A stretch of DNA of 34,100 nt from positions 1 through 34,100 of the IMG/VR virus record IMGVR_UViG_3300025141_012569; one strand, given 5' to 3'. The notes under the pieces were generated by a model that saw only the letters and a program-made list of their open reading frames with translations, made no database searches and had not been told where the DNA came from. The DNA is from a virus. Shown here piece by piece: positions 1 through 6,324 of the stretch. Numbering within the stretch: the first letter of the stretch is position 1; the number at the start of each line of letters is the position of its first letter. Position numbers and translations under genes: made by a program.

Positions 1-196
1 TTCTATGACGTTAAACAAGGAAGTAAGAGAGTACATGGGCTGTAGCGGCTCTAAATAGCTACCTTACACTGAAAGCAATCTTACCTGTACAAGATAACTA
101 CCCCGTACAGGTGGGGGGTGGGGTATACTGAGTATACAACAAAGTAATATATTTTTCACTTGACAAAGCCAAATTTACCTAACACTAGCCAAATAT

Positions 197-226
197 TTGA
201 CAATAGGATAGGGGAGGAGGTATAAT
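197..226 (+). promoter_or_regulatory. Consensus sigma70-type promoter
   Basis: TTGACA at 197-202, an 18-base spacer and TATAAT at 221-226: both boxes match the consensus fully. Two direct copies of AGCCAAAT (167-174 and 187-194, 20 bases apart) lie just upstream, a possible activator or repressor site. The expected transcription start is near 233, and the transcript would enter the hairpin-rich stretch that ends in a terminator at 402, with no gene between. Confidence 0.75.
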
Positions 227-232
227 AGGTTT

Positions 233-402
233 AATCTTTTACAAATTAGTATCTCTTTAGCGGGAGATAGCAAGAAATAACCAGAAACCATTTTAGAAGC
301 TGGTGCTTCTCGGGGTACTTGTACTTTGAGAACGCTAATTCTCAGGGTGATGTTTTCTGAAAACTAACCCTAGAAGCTCTTGCTCTTGAAATGGTTTTTT
401 TT
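233..402 (+). ncRNA. Structured small RNA with intrinsic terminator
   Basis: This is the stretch between the consensus promoter and a terminator, and no start codon opens a credible gene in it. A 9-bp closing stem pairs 285-293 with 389-397 and runs into eight Ts (395-402). Inside it are AGAAGC/GCTTCT (295-300 with 305-310), a GAGAA/TTCTC hairpin (about 328-343), and a long hairpin AGGGT plus GTTTT paired with AAAAC plus ACCCT (about 344-371). A further ATCTC/GAGAT hairpin lies at 251-267. A hairpin series inside a closing stem that also terminates looks like a discrete sRNA of about 170 nt. It matches no family I recognise. Its length recalls 6S RNA, but the branched shape does not. It could instead be a host RNA gene if 1-769 is host flank. 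Confidence 0.5.
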
Positions 403-700
403 ATGCAGAAAGTGTCTCATGCTTGTGACATTTCCTGCAGGGCGTAATTTATTATGTCCTCATTCCCTCGCCCTGTTTTGTGCGTATCATTACGGCAAAT
501 GATGGGGATACAACATAGATCGGCTTATGCCAATGATCTGTAGACCCTGGATCACGGTAAAGGGTCAGCGTGTTTACGCTAGTAGCCGTGGACTGAAAGC
601 ATTTTGCTTTTGGGTTGACAAAGTTCGACCTGCGAAGCAAAAAAAAGAAGAAGATGTAATTACATCAACTTCTACTTCAAACGAGTCCTAGGACTCACAT
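403..700. other. Gene-free stretch with several hairpins
   Basis: I see no credible gene. Perfect stems include CAGGGCG (438-444) with CGCCCTG (469-475) followed by TTTTG, an AGATC/GATCT stem enclosing GGC/GCC (about 517-539), GACCCT (543-548) with AGGGTC (560-565), and AAAGCA/TGCTTT near 595-611. A palindrome GATGTAATTACATC follows near 654-667. The density of stems suggests another structured RNA, or the 3' continuation of the small RNA region. The identity is unknown. Confidence 0.35.
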
Positions 701-736
701 AAGACCCGTTTACTTTGAACAGTGCGGGTCTTTTGT
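701..736 (+). terminator. Rho-independent terminator
   Basis: AAGACCCG (701-708) pairs with CGGGTCTT (725-732), and T-rich TTTTGTTT follows. It would end rightward transcription from the RNA region before the repeat at 770. Confidence 0.6.
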
Positions 737-767
737 TTGGGTAATTAATAAACCATGGATTACCCAA
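737..767. repeat. 9-bp inverted repeat beside the 126-bp repeat
   Basis: TTGGGTAAT (737-745) and ATTACCCAA (759-767) are perfect inverted repeats separated by 13 bases. They end two bases before the point where the left flank and the right-end sequence diverge. This could be an operator, a hairpin or a recombinase arm site. The 13-base spacer is longer than the usual 6-8 of a tyrosine recombinase core, so an att role is only a guess. Confidence 0.4.
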
Positions 768-769
768 TA

Positions 770-895
770 TGTCAATAGTATACCATGCTTTATTTCTTGG
801 GCAAAGAAGTATCGATTTCACCACTATTTTGGCGCTTACTTAGGTAAAAATATAGCTCAACTCCGACGAATGCAAACCCGCCTATTATTAAACCA
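770..895. repeat. 126-bp direct repeat, left copy
   Basis: Identical over 126 bases to 33975-34100, where the window ends, so the true repeat may be longer. The sequences to the left of the two copies are unrelated. The repeat covers most of a small minus-strand gene, and its first six bases (TGTCAA) read TTGACA on the minus strand. The simplest reading is that 770-33974 is a 33,205-bp circular genome, with 1-769 a second sequence joined at the same point: host DNA at an integrated junction, a strain variant, or an assembly-graph branch with overlap near a k of 127. Confidence 0.8.
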
Positions 896-921
896 AGTAT
901 AAAATAATCACGTAATTCCAT
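790..921 (-). CDS. Small single-TM protein (43 aa)
   Basis: Begins MELRDYFILGLIIGG and has one hydrophobic span (about residues 5-25) followed by a short polar tail ending SLPKK. It looks like a small inner-membrane peptide. There is no clear Shine-Dalgarno, as for most genes here. It lies across the 126-bp repeat, so a truncated second copy sits at the right end. On a circular map it would be upstream of, and parallel to, the minus-strand gene at 33804-33926, giving a leftward set of small membrane peptides opposed to all other phage genes. No family was recognised; superinfection exclusion or lysogenic conversion is speculation. Confidence 0.55.
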   Translation of the reverse strand: MELRDYFILGLIIGGFAFVGVELYFYLSKRQNSGEIDTSLPKK

Positions 922-987
922 AAGGTGGATGAAGTTTTTATCTATGTATAGTATAATATATGTGCAAAAGTATTGGAAGCTAAATAC

Positions 988-1016
988 TTGACATATATAT
1001 TATATTGTGATAAGTT
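988..1016 (+). promoter_or_regulatory. Probable promoter for the integrase operon
   Basis: TTGACA at 988-993, a 17-base spacer and a weak -10 (TAAGTT, 1011-1016), 38 bases before the start codon at 1055. The -35 is consensus and the spacing ideal, but the -10 is poor. A TATAAT at 952-957 lacks a convincing -35. Confidence 0.4.
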
Positions 1017-1054
1017 CTCTCATCCCTTCAATATAGGGGTGGGGGTATATACGT

Positions 1055-1378
1055 ATGCCTAGAAAAACGAAGAAAATCAAGGAAGACCAAGAGAAGGTGG
1101 AAAAGGATGTTAGTACGCTTCATTCTGTGAGAATGCGGATCAATCGTGTTATTGGCCAGTTAGAAACGGCTAAGACCCGAGAAGAGAAGCAACAACTTTA
1201 CTTAGAACTCCATAGTGCGCGTCGAGCACTGGAATCTGCCAACAGGCAACTTGAGATAGACATACTTCAAGAAATGATGGATTTCATTGAAGCTGGTAAT
1301 ATCAAGGAAGCCTTAGCTGTTGGCAACAACCTATTGGGGATCATGGGGCGTAATAACAAAATCACGCCTCAGAAATGA
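1055..1378 (+). CDS. Small helical protein upstream of integrase
   Basis: 107 aa, strongly charged, and predicted by eye to be mostly alpha-helical, possibly coiled coil (about residues 10-75, rich in E, K, Q and R). There is no membrane segment or cysteine motif. It lies 6 bases before the integrase start, so the two are surely co-transcribed. A role as integrase partner or directionality factor would fit the position, but there is no recognisable HTH and no family was identified. The start follows a G-rich stretch (GGGGGTATATACGT) that is not a normal ribosome binding site. Confidence 0.65.
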   Translation: MPRKTKKIKEDQEKVEKDVSTLHSVRMRINRVIGQLETAKTREEKQQLYLELHSARRALESANRQLEIDILQEMMDFIEAGNIKEALAVGNNLLGIMGRNNKITPQK

Positions 1379-1384
1379 GCGTGT

Positions 1385-2248
1385 ATGTTATTGCAAGATG
1401 CATTTGATGACTTCGTAGAGTGGGGACAATCCCACTACTCTATGAGGACAAATCAAACTTATACTTCTTTGTTTAAGAGGTTTGTTAAATATATGGGTAA
1501 AGATACCCATGTAGAAGACATCACAATCAAAGAGATAACTAAGTATGTTCTTTTGTTAAACAGAAAGAACTATGCAGAAAGCAGTGTAGCTTTCATGGTT
1601 GTATCTATTAAAGTATTTTTTAGATACCTATACATGAGGCGACTGATTGACTGGGATTATAATCTTATCAGGATCCCTCGATACTCATCTGTTCACTTTC
1701 CTACAGTTAGGACTGAAGAGATGAAGAGTATGATGGCGAATGTTAAGAGAAAAGATTTCATTGGACTTAGGGACAGGACTGTTATAAGATTTCTGTATGC
1801 GACAGGGTTACGTGTTTCAGAATTAGTATCACTAGATATTGGTGATATGGATACAGACATTAGAGAGGCAGTTGTGCTCACTAAGAAAAATAAGAATAGA
1901 CGGTTAGTAGTTTGGGATCATGAGACTAATGATCTTCTCAAGAAGTACATTTACGAGAGAGAATTACATGCTAAGGATGAATCATTATTCCTAGGAGTTG
2001 GAAATAATAAATACGGAAAGAGAATTAGTGTGAGAGCTATCCAAAGAATAATTAAGAAATACAGATGTGGTAGGGGAGTAGTACCCCATAGTTTCCGTTC
2101 TGGGCTTGCAACTGATATGCTAGAAGGTAATGTGGCACTACCTGTAATTCAAAAAGTTTTAGGCCATAGTAGTCTGAACTCTTTAGAACCTTATGTACGT
2201 GTTCATAACCCGCATTTAAAGAAAGAATACCACCGTGTGAGAGGGTAG
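1385..2248 (+). CDS. int: Tyrosine recombinase / phage integrase
   Basis: 287 aa, a typical length for XerC/D-like or phage integrases. The N-terminal SAM-like core-binding domain spans about residues 1-95 and the catalytic domain about 105-285. The expected active-site residues are visible: R143 (TGLRVSEL), K168 in the beta-hairpin, H235 and R238 (HSFRSG), H261 (LGHSS) and nucleophile Y270, nine residues after H261. It should catalyse site-specific insertion and excision. It lacks the extra N-terminal arm-binding domain of lambda Int, so simple XerC-like sites are expected. Its position about 490 bp from the 126-bp repeat fits int-next-to-attachment-site architecture. The product is complete. 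Confidence 0.95.
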   Translation: MLLQDAFDDFVEWGQSHYSMRTNQTYTSLFKRFVKYMGKDTHVEDITIKEITKYVLLLNRKNYAESSVAFMVVSIKVFFRYLYMRRLIDWDYNLIRIPRYSSVHFPTVRTEEMKSMMANVKRKDFIGLRDRTVIRFLYATGLRVSELVSLDIGDMDTDIREAVVLTKKNKNRRLVVWDHETNDLLKKYIYERELHAKDESLFLGVGNNKYGKRISVRAIQRIIKKYRCGRGVVPHSFRSGLATDMLEGNVALPVIQKVLGHSSLNSLEPYVRVHNPHLKKEYHRVRG

Positions 2249-2271
2249 GGGAGTTATCCACATTAGGGGGT

Positions 2272-2300
2272 TTGACATATTCGTTCGCACGACATATAAT
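2272..2300 (+). promoter_or_regulatory. Perfect sigma70-type promoter
   Basis: TTGACA at 2272-2277, a 17-base spacer and TATAAT at 2295-2300, the ideal sequence and spacing. It lies 24 bases upstream of the start codon at 2325 and is probably the main early promoter. Confidence 0.8.
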
Positions 2301-2324
2301 ATAACCAGAACATAAGAAATTGAT

Positions 2325-2486
2325 ATGAACGATGTATCGAAAGCAGCAAGTGCCCTAGCAAAGATAAGATGGGCTAAAACTACAAAAGAAGAACGTCAGA
2401 AAGTAAACCAAGCTCTCAATAAAGCAAGAGCTGCAAAACGAAAAGAAAGAGAAGAGGCAGAAAAGGGCACCTTACAATCAGATTAA
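2325..2486 (+). CDS. Small basic helical protein (53 aa)
   Basis: Begins MNDVSKAASALAKIRW and continues with a K/R/E-rich helix; no cysteines or membrane span. It is the first gene after a perfect promoter and is followed by a structured region with a terminator, so it may be made early and in quantity. Small, charged, helical first genes of this type are often anti-host or regulatory proteins, but that is only context. No family was recognised. Confidence 0.55.
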   Translation: MNDVSKAASALAKIRWAKTTKEERQKVNQALNKARAAKRKEREEAEKGTLQSD

Positions 2487-2854
2487 ACATAGCGTATAAC
2501 GCGTGAAATTGAGCTCTGAGAGGAGTTTACAGACTTCATGATAAAGGGTCGCACAATCTAATTTAAGCGACCTAAAACCCATCATGTAGTGTCGTAAATA
2601 AAACTTAGTAAACAAAATCACGTGTTAATCGCACGTGATTTTTTATTGTTATCTGACTTGAGCTTCTGCTCAGGTGAGCTAATAAGCTCAATCCTAGTAT
2701 AAGGAAGACCACTCTTTCTTTAGGAAAGGCTAACTAGCCTATGTATCTCGTAACCATCGCATCTAGTACAACTATATACCTTCGGGTGTTGTATACGTGA
2801 TTGGTACGGATTACACGGGCTAGTACAAGTCTTGCTAAATAACCCCATCACACT
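2487..2854 (+). other. Structured untranslated region, no gene
   Basis: I find no credible gene in these 368 bases. A long hairpin pairs CATGAT (2537-2542) with ATCATG (2581-2586) and GGTCGC (2547-2552) with GCGACC (2567-2572). After the terminator at 2615-2644 come TGAGC/GCTCA (2659-2672), TGAGCT/AGCTCA (2675-2690), GGCTA/TAGCC near 2729-2740, and an ACAAC...ACC-TTCG-GGT-GTTGT hairpin (2768-2792). CTAGTACAA occurs twice (near 2763 and 2820). This could be a leader RNA or sRNA controlling the downstream early operon. I cannot name a family. Confidence 0.4.
2615..2644 (+). terminator. Rho-independent terminator
   Basis: A 10-bp stem, AAATCACGTG (2615-2624) with CACGTGATTT (2632-2641), a 7-base loop, and a run of six Ts from 2639. 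It would end or attenuate transcripts from the promoter at 2272-2300 before they reach the gene at 2855. Confidence 0.8.
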
Positions 2855-3019
2855 ATGAAAAACACAGTTAAATGGTTAGAAGGGATGCTCTACCCACTAG
2901 ATAAAGCACTAGAAAAAGAGCCATTACTAAAAAAGGTCGAAGAAGTAACTAACTTAGAATGGGAAGCTGTAGACGAAAAAATAGATTCAGCTTTCTGTGA
3001 TGAAAGATTAATCGTATGA
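2855..3019 (+). CDS. Small acidic protein (54 aa), unknown
   Basis: Begins MKNTVKWLEGMLYPLD. It is acidic and helical, with a single cysteine near the end and no membrane span. Its stop overlaps the next start (ATGA at 3016-3019), implying coupled translation. It is the first gene of the early run after the structured leader. No family was recognised. Confidence 0.55.
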   Translation: MKNTVKWLEGMLYPLDKALEKEPLLKKVEEVTNLEWEAVDEKIDSAFCDERLIV

Positions 3020-3207
3020 AACATAAACAAGGATGGAAAGTAAATAAAAAAGAAGCCATGGTGGACTTCAGCAGGTATCTTTCTGAATTTGATATTAATG
3101 GTCGTTTGATTGAAAAAAAAGAAAACCCCATCACGAGTTTCTTTTTAATAACACTGTTAGTGGTGTTTGCAATAAACGCCCTACCAGCCTTATTGAGTAA
3201 ATTTTAA
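3016..3207 (+). CDS. Small C-terminal-anchored membrane protein (63 aa)
   Basis: The first 40 residues are polar and basic, followed by a clear hydrophobic segment (about residues 41-60, SFFLITLLVVFAINALPALL) and the end LSKF. The likely topology is a tail-anchored or single-pass protein with its N-terminus inside. Its start overlaps the previous stop. The function is unknown. Confidence 0.6.
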   Translation: MKHKQGWKVNKKEAMVDFSRYLSEFDINGRLIEKKENPITSFFLITLLVVFAINALPALLSKF

Positions 3208-3211
3208 CAAT

Positions 3212-3343
3212 ATGGATGAACGAAGTCAAGATCCAATTGAGTTTATTCACGAGATGTTCATGGTACATGAATGCCAAGGTGAAGCCTGCGAAGTGTGCTA
3301 CAGATACCAAATACTTAATGCAGAATTAGCAGGAGCTATATGA
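3212..3343 (+). CDS. Small putative zinc-binding protein (43 aa)
   Basis: Residues 19-29 (HECQGEACEVC) hold a histidine and three cysteines spaced like a metal knuckle (H19, C21, C26, C29). The rest is acidic and helical. The stop overlaps the next start. Unknown function; phage early regions often carry such mini zinc proteins. Confidence 0.5.
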   Translation: MDERSQDPIEFIHEMFMVHECQGEACEVCYRYQILNAELAGAI

Positions 3344-3519
3344 TGGAAAACAGAGACCTAAGTATTCTTACACAAGTTGTCTATAAACAAGTAAGGAAAG
3401 AAGAACCATTAACAAAAGAAGAATGGGATGGGGTAGTTGATGAAGCAGTAAAATTGTCAGTGGCGATTGCTAAAGCCCAAGCAAAACACAAAGAAGTATT
3501 CAAAGGTGTAAATATGTAA
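3340..3519 (+). CDS. Small helical early protein (58-59 aa)
   Basis: Two in-frame start codons lie side by side (3340 and 3343). The first overlaps the previous stop as ATGA, matching a junction used elsewhere in this genome. The protein is charged and helical, rich in K, E and A, without cysteines or a membrane span. It directly precedes the SSB-like gene (2 bases apart). Unknown function. Confidence 0.55.
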   Translation: MMENRDLSILTQVVYKQVRKEEPLTKEEWDGVVDEAVKLSVAIAKAQAKHKEVFKGVNM

Positions 3520-3521
3520 AT

Positions 3522-3935
3522 ATGATCAAGAAGGTTAAATTATTGCAGGTAAGCGTTCAACCCTTTGAAGGGAAGTTTGGACCAACAAACAAAGTAGGGG
3601 TAAAGATCAAAAATAAGGAGGGGGAAGACCAATGGGTTAATGGATTCATGAAGTACTCTCCAAGTTGGCAAGAAGGAGATGAGGTAGAACTAGATATTTT
3701 CAAGAAAGAACACAATGGCAAGACATTCTGGAACTTCAAAGCTCCAAAAAAGGAAGATGCTTTAGAAAGAAGAATAGAAATTCTTGAAAGCCAATACCAA
3801 ACTCTCATGGCTATGGTAAGGGGGAAAAACCAGGTCCAAGAGGCAGCAGAAGCAATTGGCGGAACTGTAGAGCCAGACATGAGCACTCCTGTTGGCAGCT
3901 CAGAACCGATAGACGTAAACAAAATTCCATTTTAA
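3522..3935 (+). CDS. Single-stranded DNA-binding-like protein
   Basis: 137 aa. Residues 1-80 show the strand pattern of an OB fold (VKLLQVSVQPFEGKFGPTN, then VGVKIKN, WVNGFMKY, GDEVELDIF, KTFWNFKAPK), with aromatics suited to stacking on DNA. A helical linker follows (about 80-110), then a polar tail ending DVNKIPF. That end resembles the IPF tip by which bacterial SSBs recruit partner proteins. This supports a phage SSB or replication OB protein. It sits beside the replication-initiator-like gene. No full SSB signature is visible, so the family is uncertain. Confidence 0.65.
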   Translation: MIKKVKLLQVSVQPFEGKFGPTNKVGVKIKNKEGEDQWVNGFMKYSPSWQEGDEVELDIFKKEHNGKTFWNFKAPKKEDALERRIEILESQYQTLMAMVRGKNQVQEAAEAIGGTVEPDMSTPVGSSEPIDVNKIPF

Positions 3936-3990
3936 TCAGCCTTCCTAGGCTGAGCACTGAACAGCTTGTCACTGGTGGTGCAGCCTAGGA
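3936..3990 (+). promoter_or_regulatory. Hairpin and inverted repeats upstream of the initiator gene
   Basis: TCAGCC (3936-3941) pairs with GGCTGA (3948-3953). In addition TCCTAGGCT (3943-3951) is an inverted copy of AGCCTAGGA (3982-3990), so two alternative stems are possible. It lies just before the preferred start at 4002. It may be an operator, a translational control hairpin or part of a replication origin. Confidence 0.4.
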
Positions 3991-4001
3991 ATCAACCACC
4001 T

Positions 4002-4676
4002 ATGAAACTCTCTAAGATTGAAGTCCCATACGGCCAAGTACCAAATCAAGTAATGAATGATCCTAACCTATCATTCAAGGCCAAAGGTCTATTCGCATAC
4101 TTCCAATGCAAACCAAACAACTGGAACTTTGCAATAAGAAGAATAGTCAATGAAACAAAAGATGGAGAATCGGCAGTCAGAGCAGCGATAAATGAACTAG
4201 AAGAGGCAAAATATTTGGTGCGTGAAAAACGAGTGGATGGTCACATGAATTATAACTTAAAACTACCAGACCTATTAGTGGAAACCCCAACGTGCGAAAA
4301 CCTCCCGCAGGAGAAAACCTCACGCTATATAAAGAAAGATAATAATATAAAAAAAGATAATACTACTATTACTAACGTAATAGTAGAGGCAGAGCCTACA
4401 AATACGGATTTTGGTAATTCAGATATTAATTGGATTATGAAGACCTTTGAGGAGATTATGGGTTTTCCGTCTTCTGGGTCAAAGGATCGTTTTTTTGCTC
4501 GGCACGTGCTGAATAATTTTAACAAAGAACAGATACAGGGGATGCTTTTGTTCTGCGCCAACTATGAGTACTCACCCAATATTGGTTCTGTGCAAAAACT
4601 TTGGTATAAGCGTGGGGATATTGTTGCAGGGATTAAGAAAATAAAACAAACAGCAAGATCTGTTAGAAGTCTATGA
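4002..4676 (+). CDS. Replication initiator-like HTH protein
   Basis: 224 aa from the ATG at 4002. An upstream TTG (3966) would add 12 residues but lies within the hairpin region, so I prefer 4002. Residues 1-90 match the pattern of a phage helix-turn-helix domain (MKLSKIEVPYGQVPN..., then FKAKGLFAYF and SAVRAAINELEEAKYLVREKR), as in DnaD-like or replisome-organiser proteins. A polar linker with lysine and asparagine runs follows, then a C-terminal helical domain. It probably recognises the origin and loads the host helicase. The inverted repeats just upstream and the SSB-like neighbour support this. The next gene overlaps by ATGA. Confidence 0.7.
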   Translation: MKLSKIEVPYGQVPNQVMNDPNLSFKAKGLFAYFQCKPNNWNFAIRRIVNETKDGESAVRAAINELEEAKYLVREKRVDGHMNYNLKLPDLLVETPTCENLPQEKTSRYIKKDNNIKKDNTTITNVIVEAEPTNTDFGNSDINWIMKTFEEIMGFPSSGSKDRFFARHVLNNFNKEQIQGMLLFCANYEYSPNIGSVQKLWYKRGDIVAGIKKIKQTARSVRSL

Positions 4677-5020
4677 AATACCAAATAACTACCCAAACCA
4701 AAGAACGATATTGGATTACTGAAGACGAGGCAAAGAATATTGCTAAAGGTGAAATGAAAGGCCTGGTGTTTGTACCAAGCGTAAAAGGATATATCAACCT
4801 TTCATTTGTGGTGAGTGTGATTCCAGAGAACCTTGTGCAGAATGACCACACTGAGGGTCGACTTCACGATGGGACTAAGGTAATTAAACGATTTGGTCAA
4901 TGGGTGGATGCACATAACCCAGATGTAAATCTTGATCATGGGCATTATCCAGAGCTTGGGACTGGTGAAGTGATGAGTGAAGAAGATTATCAAAATAAAC
5001 AAAGCTCTGTTGTTGTCTAG
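4673..5020 (+). CDS. Early protein of unknown function (115 aa)
   Basis: A mixed alpha/beta sequence beginning MKYQITTQTKERYWITEDEA, with a central beta-rich part (GLVFVPSVKGYINLSFVVSV) and a polar, His/Asp-rich C-terminus. No cysteine motif or membrane span. Translation is coupled to the initiator gene by an ATGA overlap. No family was recognised. Confidence 0.65.
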   Translation: MKYQITTQTKERYWITEDEAKNIAKGEMKGLVFVPSVKGYINLSFVVSVIPENLVQNDHTEGRLHDGTKVIKRFGQWVDAHNPDVNLDHGHYPELGTGEVMSEEDYQNKQSSVVV

Positions 5021-5021
5021 T

Positions 5022-5276
5022 ATGCCTTTCACAGACGAACAAGCTAAGTACATTTTTTCTCAGTATCCAGACAGTGCTGCTAACAACACGGAATTCTGTT
5101 TAAGGGTCTGGGAAACTGCTTGCCAACAGCACAACATCGATTTTCCTGATGAGGTTAAGTGGGCGATAAGGCAGTATAAGCCTGAGGCAATTGTTAGGAA
5201 GCGACGTGAATTAGTTGATTCGACCGAGGAACAATTAAAAGAAGAAGTTAAATATAGAGAACATTACAAAAAATAG
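5022..5276 (+). CDS. Early protein of unknown function (84 aa)
   Basis: I chose the ATG at 5022, one base after the previous stop (TAG-T-ATG), over the ATG at 4977, because that junction recurs through this genome and 4977 would give a long overlap. The product begins MPFTDEQAKYIFSQYPDS and is helical and charged at the C-terminus. Unknown function. Confidence 0.6.
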   Translation: MPFTDEQAKYIFSQYPDSAANNTEFCLRVWETACQQHNIDFPDEVKWAIRQYKPEAIVRKRRELVDSTEEQLKEEVKYREHYKK

Positions 5277-5277
5277 T

Positions 5278-5682
5278 ATGGAATCTAAAATGCTTGTCAT
5301 ATTAGCTTTAATAGTTACCGCAGCCTTCTCAATTTGGTATGGATCTTATGTATTTTCTTCCACGAAAGAAGTTGTACAAATAGTCAAAGTAAAACAAACA
5401 CAAAGGTCGGTGGAACAAGAAATAGTGTTTCAGAGTCAGCTAGCAGGAGTGGACGCACAGACAGCCCTAGATATTGCCAGAGCAGAAAGTCATTTCAAAC
5501 CACTAGCTGTAAACCACAACACAAACGGAAGTGACGACAAGGGAGTTTTTCAAATAAATAGTATCCACGGAGTGCCAGATAGTTGCCGACTAGACTATGT
5601 GTGTAACATTAAATGGGCAATGGATGAGATGAAGGAAAACGGAACTAGGGCGTGGTATTCAAGTCAACATAAATGGGAATAG
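5278..5682 (+). CDS. Membrane-anchored lytic transglycosylase (SLT-like)
   Basis: 134 aa. One hydrophobic span at about residues 5-24 acts as signal anchor, then a short linker, then an SLT-like domain from about 50. The family's ALDIARAES motif carries the catalytic glutamate E70, followed by GSDDKGVFQINS (85-95). C103 and C109 could form a disulphide outside the membrane. The enzyme would cleave the MurNAc-GlcNAc bond of peptidoglycan. It is short for the family but keeps the core. Its place among early genes, far from the lysis cassette, is odd; entry, plasmid-like wall remodelling or superinfection roles are possible. Confidence 0.8.
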   Translation: MESKMLVILALIVTAAFSIWYGSYVFSSTKEVVQIVKVKQTQRSVEQEIVFQSQLAGVDAQTALDIARAESHFKPLAVNHNTNGSDDKGVFQINSIHGVPDSCRLDYVCNIKWAMDEMKENGTRAWYSSQHKWE

Positions 5683-5683
5683 T

Positions 5684-6046
5684 ATGAAACAATTATTTCA
5701 AGCACCAGCAACAATTAGGCTACCTAAGATGAGAGCCGACAACACACTCACCTTCACCGTTGACTGCCCCGAATTAGATCCAGCCGAATTGACTGCACTG
5801 TTCAAACTGAATAGCAAACAAGGCTGGTTTTTATTTAAAGAAAATGAGATACAGCCAGAGGATGTCCCCACAGAACAGGCTCCTGAAATGGAAGAGAAGA
5901 GCCAGAGTAAAAGACTAAGGAATACACTATTTGTCTACTGGAAGACCAGACACGATGCAGGACTAATGAAAAGTGATTTTGAAGATTTTAAAAGAAAATG
6001 GTTTGAAAAGAAAATCCAAGAGATTAAAGACAATATTGATCTGTGA
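5684..6046 (+). CDS. Early phage protein of unknown function (120 aa)
   Basis: The N-terminal half is beta-rich (ATIRLPKMRADNTLTFTVDC). A Glu/Pro linker follows (about 55-75), then a basic, aromatic helix pair (YWKTRH...DFEDFKRKWFEKK) that suits nucleic-acid or protein binding. It starts one base after the transglycosylase stop. Such proteins often sit beside recombination or nuclease genes, as here, but I cannot name the family. Confidence 0.6.
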   Translation: MKQLFQAPATIRLPKMRADNTLTFTVDCPELDPAELTALFKLNSKQGWFLFKENEIQPEDVPTEQAPEMEEKSQSKRLRNTLFVYWKTRHDAGLMKSDFEDFKRKWFEKKIQEIKDNIDL

Positions 6047-6324
6047 AGTACAAAGAAGAGTATATAAAATATATTGAAGATCAAGGAAATTTTATAGAGC
6101 ATTATGGTTGTGAAAGATGTGGGAGAACAACAGCTTTTAACTTCAGTGTTCATCATATTTATTACAAATCTGAAATTCCAAACCATCCCAATCTACATGA
6201 TGTAAGAAACTTGACGTGGGTGTGTGGTAAATGTCACTCCTGGTATCATTCAAGAAAGAGTAATAGGGAGAAAATAGCTAAGGAACGTGGACTAAAAGAT
6301 CTTTTCTATGAAATTAAAAAATAA
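6043..6324 (+). CDS. Small HNH-type endonuclease
   Basis: 93 aa with a GTG start that overlaps the previous stop (GTGA). Zinc pairs C23/C26 and C61/C64 flank the catalytic region with H37-H38 (SVHHIYY) and N56, and the protein ends CGKCHSWYH (C61, C64, H65, H69). This is the treble-clef beta-beta-alpha-metal fold of HNH nucleases. It lacks a homing DNA-recognition domain. It may act in recombination, packaging or host DNA degradation. Confidence 0.8.
   Translation: MKYKEEYIKYIEDQGNFIEHYGCERCGRTTAFNFSVHHIYYKSEIPNHPNLHDVRNLTWVCGKCHSWYHSRKSNREKIAKERGLKDLFYEIKK

Noticed and set aside
452-640. Minus-strand 62-codon frame in the left flank
   Set aside because: It needs a TTG start and lies across several strong hairpins; the composition does not look like a protein.
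770-895. Repeat as a true terminal redundancy of a linear genome
   Set aside because: The left copy is internal, with 769 unrelated bases before it, so simple direct terminal repeats at both contig ends do not fit without an extra explanation.
3966-4001. Upstream TTG start for the initiator gene
   Set aside because: The extension lies within the inverted-repeat region; ATG 4002 is followed by the typical start of the HTH domain.
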